Shown: piece by piece, positions 1-9,994 of the stretch
Position numbering within the stretch: the stretch's first letter is position 1
Layout of the letters: each line of letters begins with the position of its first letter
From: Bimuria novae-zelandiae CBS 107.79
Lineage: Eukaryota > Ascomycota > Dothideomycetes > Pleosporales > Didymosphaeriaceae
NCBI GenBank assembly: GCA_010015655.1
Contig: ML976715.1
Location: 338,496 to 402,495, forward strand
Reading direction: 5' to 3'
DNA length: 64,000 nt
Position numbers and translations under genes: made by a program
The notes under the pieces: generated by a model
Databases searched by the model: none
What the model was told of the DNA's origin: nothing
What the model saw: the letters and a program-made list of their open reading frames with translations, nothing else

Positions 1-293
1 AGCGGCGGTCGTGCGGCTGATGCAGAGGTGCAGCAGCAGTGGAACCGGCAGAAGCCTTTTGGTGTAGGTGTGACGGTTCTTGCAGCTGTAAATAGCGGTG
101 CGCATTGGGCAAGCCGGTGGCAGGCGTCGCAGCAGCGGTTCAGCGGGTAGCTGTACAGGTAATAAGAGACGCTGAGTAGATGGAGCGTAGAGAGTATGTC
201 CAATATGGGCAGCGGAGCTCCGGGCTCATAACCTGTTGGAACTGAAGTTGAGTGTAAGAGTTATCAGCTATGTAGGCGAAGAAGTCGCCTATA
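1..293. other. Left flank of the transposon nest; no gene recognised
   Basis: This stretch is moderately GC-rich and is not RIP-degraded, unlike the DNA to its right. A frame starting at base 1 on the plus strand stays open for about 50 codons, but its translation matches nothing I recognise. The last two bases (292-293, TA) are the target site of the first pogo-like element. Because the sequence resuming at 9951 soon enters a fibrillarin-like Gly/Arg region, this flank might once have been the 5' side of that gene. I see no clear Gly/Arg coding sequence here to prove it. Confidence 0.5.
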
Positions 294-335
294 CCGTGTT
301 TTATCAGATGACGCACGGGCATCACTTGGCGCACG
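294..335 (+). repeat. Left terminal inverted repeat of element A
   Basis: 42 bp that match the reverse complement of 2388-2429 with two mismatches inside the repeat. TA precedes it at 292-293. Confidence 0.88.
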
Positions 336-647
336 ATTTCCGGATGCCCACACCCACTGCTTTTGAGGCTGTAGAGCTCTATATAAGAGCTATTATCGCG
401 AGATTTTCTAGTGGAGAGGTCTATAGAGCTTAAACAATTAATTGCTTATAATAATTTATATGCGAAACCTCTATAAGAGGCGTATATTTCTTATACACGT
501 GCTAGGGCCGGGTGTAGGCTCCTTATTAATAATAAAAGAGAAATCAACCTTAGTAATATTAGGCGCTTTATATAGACAAGATAGAGTAGTAGAAGTAATT
601 AGCTAACGTCTCGTACCCCTTTAGGATAATTATATATCTTTTTAGAG

Positions 648-2339
648 TTATTTTTTGGCCTTACGTGCAATACGTGCTTCTTCACGCGCAGCAGCCTTAC
701 TACGCTGCTCCTAGAGGCGGATTTCTTTGGCGGTAAGCCTTATACGCTTCCTCTCCTCAAGCATAGCTTATTTCTATTCTTTCTACTGCTTTCGTAGAGC
801 AAGTTTCTCCTCCTTCTGTTGTTATTACAACTACTCGTCGGCATCCTTCTGCGCCTGCCTATCTCAGGCGTCTTAGACTTTGGCGGGCGACTAAAGAACA
901 GCGCCTCTATTATACTCTAGTAGTGCTTTAAGTAGTAAAAGCTTGCCACGCTATCGCCACTTTCTCTTATTAATAAGAGCTTCTTTAAGGCGGTTATTTT
1001 TATGCTAGAGAAGCTACTTCTACACGGCTATATAATAGATTATCTAAAAGAGCTACTATAAGTATTTAGAATAGGTATTTTTAATAATCTTGCGTAGTAA
1101 GCGCTCTATCTTTCTCTAATTTAAAGCGCTAAGTACTAACGAGCTGCTCTTAGAGGATAATAGCCTCTTTACTTTTACCTTTTAAAACTTTTGTAACACT
1201 ACCTCTGCGTTTAATAGTGAGAGGCTAGTAACCTTAAAGGACTTAATAATCGTCTTATATTTAAACGCTGTATTCTAGGCGTAATAAAACATATAGAAGA
1301 AGTCGCGCTTTATAATAGAGGTAAGGCCTTAATAGCTATATATAAAGTCCGAGAGCTTGGTGGAGTATGCGCTAGAGAGAGGCTTAAAGAGGTAAACGTT
1401 AAGTAGCTAGAGAGTATAGGTAGCGTAAGGAGGAAAGATAGCTAGGAGAATTTAATTCTTATTATAATACTTAATAAATTCTATTATTATATAGGAGCCG
1501 TGGCTATTAAAAATAAGGAGACGCTAAGAGCAATGCGCCTTTGCCTTTATCTCGCGATTAAACACTTATTTTAGCTATTATATGCTAATCTTGTTGTTCG
1601 TCTATCTACTAGCTAAGGAAGTAAAGAAACAGTTATGCTCTTATAGGTTAAAATCTTAAAGCTATAAGTCCTGTATATTACTAAAAATAGCCTAGTAAAT
1701 TAAGGTTAGCGTAAGAGCACTACCGTTAGCGTAAATATATATAATTATTATTATCTACTCTCTATTACTATCTTATATAACTTGCTTTACTCTGCTATTC
1801 TTATATCTTCGGCGGGAGAAGATGCGCTTCATCTTTAATAGTACCCTAATTAAGAAGCCTTTTTTGTCTATATTATATATATATTGCAGTTCTACGTTAT
1901 ACTATTTGATCTTCTGCGCCAAAAGCTTAAAGTAAAAGCTATATTTAAATACTAAATTAGCTTTGTGCTATGACGCGTCTATACTAGAGCTCTAATATAA
2001 TATAAGGTTAATATAATATTAAGCGATAAAGCGGTTAACCTAGCATTTTTTAGTAGTTCTTCTAGCTATTTCTAAGGCGAAATTCTATATTATTTGTCTT
2101 GTAGGCGGTAGACCTTATTAGTAAAGGTTATTAATATAAGTTATAAGAGCTTTCTCTTGCGTGGTGTTAAGAAGGCGTATATTATTAATTCGCTAAGCAT
2201 AGGTGCCTTAAACCCCGTAGTAACGCTTTAACAGCGTTATTTAATTACAACTATACTTTTTCGTAACTATAGTGTAATTAGGTGTTTCTCCAGGATTCAG
2301 CGATTTCAGCGACTCTAACGCAGCCTCAATTAGGTCCAT
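648..2339 (-). pseudogene. Degenerate pogo-type transposase of element A
   Basis: The reverse strand starts at an ATG at 2339 with MDLIEAALESLKSLNPGE, closely resembling the MDPI(K/E)AAL start of Fot1/pogo transposases. A helix-turn-helix-like region follows, including the stretch TYA-RINN. The end near 648 is a basic, Ala/Arg/Lys-rich tail (AAAREEARIARKAKK) typical of the family. Numerous TAA and TAG codons interrupt every part between them, as expected after RIP changes CAA, CAG and TGG codons. The DDE catalytic residues cannot be read with confidence. It is certainly non-functional. Confidence 0.7.
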
Positions 2340-2387
2340 ATTGGTGTAGTTATGAGAGGGTGAAGAAGTCGAAAATTTGGCGGTGAG

Positions 2388-2429
2388 CGTGCGCCAAGTG
2401 ATGGCTGTGCGTCATCTGATAAAACACGG
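2388..2429 (-). repeat. Right terminal inverted repeat of element A
   Basis: Reverse-complement partner of 294-335. TA follows at 2430-2431 and is shared with element B. Confidence 0.88.
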
Positions 2430-2431
2430 TA

Positions 2432-2478
2432 CCGTGCCTCGGCAGTCAGTGCAACACGTCAGTCAATGCAACACCCCA
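2432..2478 (+). repeat. Left terminal inverted repeat of element B
   Basis: 47 bp matching the reverse complement of 9902-9948 with one mismatch. It contains two near-repeats of GTCAGTGCAACA and GTCAATGCAACA, a layout suggesting paired transposase-binding sites. Confidence 0.9.
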
Positions 2479-3427
2479 CCATGCAACGTACCAACTTTCA
2501 CGCGCCGCATCCCCACCAATATGGATCCAATCAAGGCAGCAATTACAGCAATCGAATCGCAAGAGCCAGGAGCATCTTTTTCATATAGAAAAATTGCAAA
2601 AGAATATGGTGTTGCACTTTCTACATTGACGCGCCGGCACCAAGGCGTCACGCAGGCGCGTGCAGATACCGACTCTACACGTCGAAATCTTAGCCCACAG
2701 CAAGAATCAGAGCTCCTACGATATATTAGAGGCCTTACTGAACGTGGCCTTCCTCCTACACGGCAAATGATACAAAGCTTTGCCTCTACTATAGCCAAAA
2801 AGGAGGTTAGCTTATCATGGGTTGATCGCTTTGTGAGGCGCCACCCTGAATCCTTGATATCACGATGGACGACCGGCATCGACAGCAATCGCCATAAAGC
2901 TGATTCCCTAGGCAAATATGAGGACTACTTTCAGCTTCTACAGCAAAAGATTGGCCAGTATCAGATCGAGACTCAGCATATATACAATATGGACGAAAAA
3001 GGCTGCCTGCTCGGCATCACCTCCCGCTCAAAGAGGATCTTTGATAGACCTCTGTACGAGAGCAAGGCAGTAAGGCAAGCTATTTAGGATGGTAGCCGTG
3101 AATGGATATCGATCACCGCTTGCATATGCGCCGACGGATCTGCCCTAGATCCAGCTCTAATCTATCAGGCCACCTCTACAGATATACAATCAAGTTGGAT
3201 AGAGGACCTCAACCCTTAACATTATCAAGTCTTTATCACCGTATCAGAATCTGGCTAGATAAACAATCAGATAGGCCTTGCATAGCTTTAACAGGTGTTT
3301 AATTGCCTTACAAAGTCAAAAGCTGGACGATTATATTGACTATTAATCCTTAATGGCCATGGATCTCACGTTACTATGGATTTTATCGACTTTTGCGATC
3401 GTAATAAGATCCTGTTAGCTATCTATC

Positions 3428-3678
3428 TGTCCGATTACATGGCCCCTTGCACACACGAAGGTAGCTGGCGCAACCCTACACAAAGAGACTTTGCCAGCAG
3501 TCCGGTTCATCCGCACGATTCCGGGCGGGACAAAGGGCGACTCTCCTTACTCAACGGAAATAGATTAGCGTCTTAACGTAAGACATAAGGATAAAAGAGC
3601 CTTACATTCTTACAAAGACACATGAAAAGAAGAATTAATTACTTTTCTATCTTATTAAAAACACCCTTTAATCTAACA
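3428..3678 (+). repeat. 5' LTR of the Copia element
   Basis: 251 bp starting TGTCC and ending AACA. It aligns along its whole length to 8563-8814 with about ten mismatches, every one a C/T or G/A transition, plus one base missing from an A-run. Confidence 0.93.
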
Positions 3679-3729
3679 ATTAAGAGTCTCACTGCCTCAA
3701 CCGATACTGCCTTAATTAAGCCAATCACA

Positions 3730-3918
3730 ATGGCTCTATCGACCCTCAGAGATCCTACAGTTATCCTAACCAATTACACAAATTACACGCCATGGCTAAA
3801 ACAGCTTAAAATAAGATGCCAATTCCTAAAGGTCTGGAATATTATTAACCCAGCGCTAATAGATAAACTAAAACAGAAACCCGCGATGCCAGTGCCGCCG
3901 CTAATAAGCAACTACTAA
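3730..3918 (+). pseudogene. Copia gag remnant
   Basis: The frame from the ATG at 3730 gives a short piece containing NYTPWLKQLKIRCQFLKVW, which matches the start of Copia gag-like proteins (a conserved Trp after a Tyr-rich stretch, then LKIRC). It stops at 3916-3918. Further gag-like fragments continue to about 4900 in frames broken by many stops. In the intact element this protein would form the particle shell. Confidence 0.65.
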
Positions 3919-5479
3919 TCAAGCGCCGCCTACATAACCGCGAACCTAAATAACGTGCCAATATTACCATCCTATCTATTAACGGCAGGTGCGAAAGCAT
4001 ACAAAGATAATAGCAACTATTATAAAGAACAGCTCGAGATCTATAAGATTACAGACCAAGACTACCGAGAACAAGAGGCAGACCTTAATAAGGTAGTCAC
4101 CTTTCTCTAATTAACAATCTCCGTACACCTGCAGAGTAACTGCTGCATCCCTAGAGGTACAATAAAGCAATGGATCAATAACCTCACGATCACAGTTAGG
4201 GTTAACCATTAAGACAAATATCAACGAGCAAGGGCAAGATACCAAGAAGCCCTTAAGCTAATAAAAATAGCCAGATCATGGGCTACATAGCTATCTAAGT
4301 ACGATTATGCAGCCACAGAAGTAGAGACTAATTAGGTCCTAAAGCTTTAAAGGCTAGACTTAGTTAAAGAAGACTTTATAAAGGTAGTTATCTATGTCGC
4401 ACCCATGTGGGTAACGACCTTCTAATAACATAGAAGCAGAGATGCAGCTGTCTTACGAAAGAATATAATAAAACTCTTTTAAAACTACATAATCTTGCAG
4501 CACCTAATTAAGGGTAAATAAAAGGGCGCTTTTACTACTACAGGTTTATCTCTCGCTAACGGTAGTAAATCTACCTAGGCCACAGACAGGGACGCCTCTC
4601 TTATAGATAAAGCAGCATTATCTAAAAGTTAGGGAAGACCTTAGAATTATAAATAATAAAATAATAGTCAACGTACCAAATCTAAGCAGTCACCTTAGAG
4701 CCTTAAGCTAACGGTAGTTAGTGGCAATTATTACCCTACTTATAAACTACGCTATAGTCTTTAAGACTATTTCTATACCTTTCTAGATAAGCAGCTAGAC
4801 TGGTTTAGAGCGAACCCTCTTATAGTAAAGCTAGTCAAGCTTAGGCTAGAACATAATACTAACTTCTAAGAGAAGTTAAGAATAGTAAAAAGACTAAAGT
4901 CTTAAACACCTAAAATTAAATCATCGCATACTCCCACTCTAACTCGAATTACTAAGGCTAATAATAAGTGACTAGATAGACGCAAGATTACTAAAATCCT
5001 AGCAAGCTTTAAAGCCGCATCCGTCTATACTAACCTAAACACGTACCTATTACGATGCTTAGCCATACTTAATTTAGGCATAACTTACTATATCTTTAAT
5101 AATATTGATTGCTTTGTCTCCTACCAGCCACCGGCGCCAAGAGACTTTATATGGGCAGGGAATACGCAAATATAGATTAAAGGATATAAGAGCGTCTATC
5201 TTAACGTACAAAGTGCAAGTAGCAATTAAATAATATAGCTAGATAATATTGCCTATTGCCCTAACCTGCTCTGCAATCTTATATTGTTCCGATTACTCTG
5301 GAGGCAAGGCCTTTAGTAGGACATAAGGGTAGACCTAACGACTCTAAAGAGAAGAGACAATACTATACTAGCAGAACTTTAAGAGTTACATAGATAATAG
5401 GTGCTAGAACACAGGACAAGGCTAGCAGGTAGTACTCCTACTAAAGCTGCGCATGCCACCCACAAGACTAACACACGCA

Positions 5480-6470
5480 CTAAACAAAGACCGTAAAGGG
5501 CAGATATATTAACCTAGCACTAATAATTAGGCTATCTAGGCCCTTAGGCTCTCGAACATCTCGTATAGTAATCTAAGGGAGTAAAGATTAAAGGCCTACC
5601 TATTATTAAGTGTGACGCTTGCGGTAAAGCAAAACTAAAATAGCAAATACGCTGGCAAGCCAGAGACCTAACTAAAGGCCCTGGTAAGCGAGTCGCAATC
5701 GATTTTCACGACTACAAAGCAGATAGCTTAACAAGAGAAAAGAGCTAAATACTAATTACTAATTAATTCTCTGGCTTCGCATGGGACTTCTACTTTAAGG
5801 ATAATCGCCTAGCACGATCTATTATTAAGCAACTTAGCACCTTTATACTATTTATAAGAGTATAATATAATGTTACGGTGAAAGTAATTAAATCCAACAA
5901 CGAGATCTTCTCTATTAAGACAGATATTAAGAAGTGGTGCTTAGCACAAGGCATTAGAATCGAGCCTTTAGCACCTAATACTTAAGCACAAAATAGAGGG
6001 GCTAAACGCTTAAGGGGTGTAATTAAGGAGAAAGCGCGTGCGATGCGACTTAACTCTAACCTACCTTAGTAGATATGGCCTAAGATTACCCGAGCTATAG
6101 TCTACCTCTATAATTGAACCCCAAACTACGCTAATTAATGGCGATCACTATACAAAGTGTTCTTTACAATAGTAGCTCTTTAGAACGGCGTTGTCACTTA
6201 ACTAAAGAAGCCTAATTAAGCTTACTTAAAAGCCTATGGCTGCAAAGCCTTCGCTATAACTAATAACACTAAACGTGGCAAGAGCAAGCTCTAACAGCTG
6301 GACCCTAAAGCTTGGATAGGCTATCTAGTTGGCTACAGATTAACTAACATCTAGAGGATATGGATCCCCTCCCTAGTAAAGACAATTAGTACTCGCGATA
6401 TAATATTTGACGAGGATACTGTGTTCTCAGGCAAAACTAAAGACCTGATAGACAACCTTATACACAGTAT
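5480..6470 (+). pseudogene. Copia integrase remnant
   Basis: A broken frame retains the GAG-pre-integrase signature (LGYLGP, EHLV, then CDACGKAK at about 5609-5635) and an integrase core with VAIDFHDY, SGFAWDFYF, SNNEIFS and LAPNT. It ends in the post-core part AYGCKAFA and AWIGYLVGYR typical of Copia polyproteins. Interspersed TAA and TAG codons replace Gln and Trp codons. The integrase would insert the DNA copy; here it is inactive. Confidence 0.78.
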
Positions 6471-7129
6471 ATTAGAAGAAATAGCAGCCTAGGTATAATT
6501 AGTAGAGTTACCTCCCTTACCTTAACAAGAGCAAGCCACCGAGTCCTTTTTTAAAGATAAGACAATTAGTAAAGCGTTAGAGGAAGAGGTTAAAGGAGCT
6601 CTTAAGTACAGGCAAGGCAGGAAAGCTAGGTATAAATATCTAACGCCTCCCTTAACGCCGCTACTAATAACACTCCTTGCACAATTAATAGCAAGAGATA
6701 ATTAGCTTAAACTATCGCTAGTAGTGCAAACAGGGCAGTTACAAACAAGCCTATAGGCCGCAGCCTTTATGGCAGGCACCAAAGCCAGTAGTAGCGGCAA
6801 ATATAAGGGCAAGACTCTCGATAAGGCGCAGCTTCGACGAATAATCACATTAGGCAAGAAACCACATCGAAGTGTACTCCTAGAGCTACCTACATGTCGA
6901 AGCAAGCTCGAGGATCACCCACTCCATAATATGTAAAAGGAAGCCAAGCGATCTTATCTCTAAAGCTATAAGGAAATAAAGTCCTAGAGTAAGGTTACAG
7001 TAGCTCTAATAAGAGCATTAGGTCATTAGATTCTTGACTATATGTAGGTATATACCTATAAGTTTAACAAGCACTATTAATTACAGAAATACAAGGCGAG
7101 ATTAGTGGTGCAAGGCGATTAATAGTAGC

Positions 7130-7560
7130 ACCTTAACTTACAAGAAACCTATGCCGCAATGCTAGCAGGACGATTATTTCGCATGCTCATGGCAATAGCT
7201 GCACGATTTAACCTAGAACTAATTCAATACGACGTCACGAACGCCTTCGTACATGCAAAGCTCGATAGAGAGATCTACATGAGGATGCCCCGCGGATATA
7301 CGCGAGTAGGCACAGTCCTGCAATTACATAAGGCGCTCTATAGATTACGTATCTCTCTATTACTATGGCAGAGGGAGTTCACATCTACGCTCCGCAACAT
7401 GGGCTTCACTATAGTCCCCTATAAGCTGTGTTGTCTTATTAAAGATAGCCTTATTCTTTTCTTTTACGTAGACAACCTAATTATCGCCTACTACAAGAAT
7501 TAAGAGCACGCAGCTAAAGGAGCTATAGTAGAAATAAGTACTAAGTTCTCCTTTACTAGC
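7130..7560 (+). pseudogene. Copia reverse transcriptase remnant
   Basis: A partly open frame (7159-7503) contains the Copia-class reverse transcriptase motifs DVTNAFVHAKLDREIYMRMP and then LHKALYRLR. The catalytic YVDD box reads YVDN (LFFYVDNLIIAY), so the second metal-binding Asp is changed to Asn by a G-to-A transition. This is both a lesion and a RIP signature. The enzyme would copy the element RNA into DNA. Stops on both sides disconnect it from the rest of the polyprotein. Confidence 0.85.
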
Positions 7561-7949
7561 GGGAAAGATCTGCAGTAGTTCCTAGGGATTAAAATTATTA
7601 GGGATCGCCCAAATAGAAAGATTTAGCTTTTATAAGCCTTATACATCGACAAAATATCGCGCCTTATTAATCACTATAAGATTCGCCACGATACCCTAAT
7701 AGCAGTAGTCGAACTGCTCCCACGCTTAGGGCTCGCCAGCAAGGCTGAAGTTAATTAATATTAGCGAAAGATAGGATCAATCCTCTACGCTGCGGTGACC
7801 ACGCGACTAGATATTGCCTTTGTAAGCTCTTAATTATCACGATTCCTATCTAACCTAGGCAAAGAGCACTAAGTAGCTGCTAATTAAGTTCTCCTCTACC
7901 TTGCTAATACTAGATCATTAGGCCTTTAGCTTAGGGGTGCAGATACTTT

Positions 7950-8460
7950 AGAAGTGGCGAGTAACGCGTCCTTTGCTAATAATACGCTTAACCACAAGAG
8001 CTCGCAAGGATACATTATTAAACTATTTAGCGGCCTAATTACCTGGAAAGCAAACAAGCAGGACATAGTTACTACATTAATAACTAAAGCTAAATTACTA
8101 GCACTATCACAGGTGGCGAAGGAGGCTCTATTTACATCCCGATTACTAAAGGAGCTAAAGATTAACCTTAGCGATTCCCTTATTACGATTAATTGCGATA
8201 ACTAGTAAATAATCTAACTTATCACCGAAGAGATCACCAAGCTGCAGACAAAGCTCCGTTATGTTAATATCTATAATCACTAGCTAAGACAAGAAGTTGC
8301 ATTTAGGATAATTAAGGTAGACTATTAACGATTGGAGGACATAGTTGCGGATAGACTTACAAAGGCCCTGCTAGCTAATAAGTGGAGCAAGTTCCTGGAT
8401 AAATTAGGACTTGCAGAGATTAAGGATATAATTACGAATAAAGAAGTTAATCTGCTTAAG
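7950..8460 (+). pseudogene. Copia RNase H remnant
   Basis: The frame at 7954-8205 gives SNASFANN, KSSQGYIIKLFSGLITWKA and ALSQVAKEALF, matching the RNase H region of Copia polyproteins (usually SDASFADN...KSTSGY...W.S.KQ). Both Asp positions in the first motif read Asn, again from G-to-A change. Further homology continues with stops to about 8460. Inactive. Confidence 0.8.
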
Positions 8461-8562
8461 CTAGAGTAAAGGATAGAGGCCTTTAAGATTAAACTAAGAT
8501 AGGACTATCTAATCACTAACGAATGGTCTCTAGCTTAAGGATAAGCCTAAGCTAAGGGGGTG

Positions 8563-8814
8563 TGTCCAATTACATGGCCCCTTGCACACACGAAGGTAGC
8601 TGGCGCAACCCTACACAAAGAGACTTTGCCAGCAGTCCAGTTCATCCGCACGATTCCGGGCGGGACAAAGGGCGACTCTCCTTACTCAACGGAAATAGAT
8701 TAGCGTCTTAACGTGAGACGTAAGGATAAAAGAGCCTTACATTCTTGCAAAGACACATGAAAAGAAGAATCAATTACTTTTCCATCTCATCAAAAACACC
8801 CTTTAATCTGACAC
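8563..8814 (+). repeat. 3' LTR of the Copia element
   Basis: 252 bp starting TGTCC and ending GACA, directly after a polypurine tract. It is slightly less mutated than the 5' LTR: most differing sites carry C or G here and T or A in the 5' copy. Confidence 0.93.
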
Positions 8815-9901
8815 TGTCTACCACATTCGACCTATACGCTGCAGCCTCTAGATGTCTGCATGTTCAAGCCTCTATCAATAGCATATTCAAACGAGCTATT
8901 AGCCTTCTTACAAGATAGCCTAGGAATAGCCTTTATTACTAAAAGGGACTTCTTTAGCTTATTCTAGAAGGCCTAGGTTAGTACTATAAGGCAGCTATTA
9001 ATACTCTGGGCTTTTAAGGCTACTAGCCTATTACCTCTACATCTAGAAGTTATCCTTAAGCGGTTTAATAATAATCACGTACCTAAGTAAGAATTATAAG
9101 AAAGCTTAATCTTAGTGCTTAGCGCATTAGATTAGAGGAAAATTAATAGGCTTCTAAAAGCTTATATTAATGTAGGGGCTAGTAATGTGGCTAAAAAGCT
9201 AAGTTAAACTATACACTTAATCTCTGCACGAGCACAGCTTGCAGAGCATGAAAATTAGGGCCTATAGAAGGCCTTAACTATCTAAAAGAAACGCTTAAAG
9301 CGAGGCAGGCCTTTGCCTTTTAATTAGCCTTATAAGGATTAAGGAGGATCTATTTTCGTGTTACCTTATCGCGTTTAGCGGGCACGTGATTGTCTACACG
9401 AAAAAGATACTAAAGCGTAATAACTATAGCTTTAAAAACGTAAGCAAGTAGAGGCACGTTAGGCTAGCTAGTAGCTTAAAATAAGGCTACTCTAAGAGAG
9501 GCGTGTTACTTAAGTAGCTGCTAGAGATGCACGCGCAAAGCAGAGGGCTAATAAGGCTATAAAGCAACGCCTTAAGTAACAGGCCCGCAAGGCATAAAGT
9601 TAACTTTAAAAATAGATTAAAATATCTAAATTAGTAAATAAGAAGGCTTTAAAGCCTCCTAGTAAGCCTACTAAGAAAAAACAGCCTTAGCGTGAGGCTG
9701 TAGATGTTAATAAGGCCTTATCTGTTGCATCCGCCTCACAGTCGCGCAGAGGCCGAATCATCAGAACACTAAGTAGATATCGATAATCTAAGTAGCTAGC
9801 AATTATCTACAGGCCTTAGAGACCCCAAATCCAGAAAATCTCGTGATAATATTGATTGTGGGTGGCTCAGCAGCTTCATGTTGCTGGCCGAGCGATCTTG
9901 T

Positions 9902-9948
9902 TGGGGTGTTGCATTGACTGACGTGTTGCACTGACTGCCGAGGCACAG
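9902..9948 (-). repeat. Right terminal inverted repeat of element B
   Basis: Partner of 2432-2478. TA follows at 9949-9950. Confidence 0.9.
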
Positions 9949-9994
9949 TATAGGCTAGCGTGCTCCTTCCGTATGCCGGGAAGCACCTGCTTCA

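Larger units (their letters stand above)
294..2429 (-). mobile_element. Pogo/Fot1-like DNA transposon A, RIP-degraded
   Basis: A complete but dead Tc1-mariner superfamily element. It has terminal inverted repeats of 42 bp (294-335 and 2388-2429), both starting CCGTGTTTTATCAG on their outer ends, with two mismatches. It is flanked by the TA dinucleotides expected for this superfamily (292-293 and 2430-2431). The interior is very AT-rich and full of stops in all frames. The reverse strand still shows the N-terminus and the basic C-terminus of a pogo-type transposase. The right-hand TA is also the left-hand TA of element B, so the two elements abut with no other sequence between them. Confidence 0.85.
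3428..8814 (+). mobile_element. Ty1/Copia-type LTR retrotransposon inserted in element B
   Basis: A full-length but RIP-inactivated Copia element. Two direct LTRs of about 251 bp (TG...CA ends) flank an interior whose domain order is gag, integrase, reverse transcriptase, RNase H, the Copia order. A polypurine tract (AAGGGGG, 8554-8560) lies just before the 3' LTR. The 5-bp target duplication reads CTATC on the left (3423-3427) and CTGTC on the right (8815-8819), differing by one RIP-type transition. Stops litter the interior. I found no convincing tRNA primer-binding site after the 5' LTR. Confidence 0.92.
2521..9786 (+). pseudogene. Pogo-type transposase of element B, split by the Copia insertion
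   Basis: Transposases of this family cut and paste their element with a DDE catalytic domain after an N-terminal helix-turn-helix/CENP-B-like DNA-binding region. The ATG at 2521 begins MDPIKAAITAIESQEPGASF, then a helix-turn-helix (KIAKEYGVALSTLTRR) and a CENP-B-type region. The DDE domain begins around YNMDEKGCLLG (about 2990-3020). The first stop is at about 3085, and further stops precede the Copia insertion at 3428. The second catalytic segment survives as NGHGSHVTMDFIDF (about 3355-3395). After the insertion the frame resumes with the family hallmark TLQPLDVCMFKPL (about 8837-8875). A degenerate Lys/Arg-rich tail reaches a TAA at 9784-9786. Stops in the 3' half fit RIP. It is not functional. 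Confidence 0.82.
2432..9948 (+). mobile_element. Pogo/Fot1-like DNA transposon B, interrupted by a Copia element
   Basis: A second Tc1-mariner superfamily element. Its terminal inverted repeats are 47 bp (2432-2478 and 9902-9948) and match except for one C/T difference at the second base. TA flanks it at 2430-2431 and 9949-9950. The plus strand encodes a pogo-type transposase split by a Copia retrotransposon at 3428-8814. Removing the Copia element and one copy of its 5-bp target restores a continuous DDE-domain reading frame across the junction. The 5' part of the transposase is open, whereas the part after the insertion is AT-rich and full of stops. Confidence 0.88.

Noticed and set aside
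1..150. Open frame at the left edge as first exon of the fibrillarin copy
   Set aside because: Its translation is not Gly/Arg-rich and does not align with the GAR domain at 9998-10133; kept only as a possibility.
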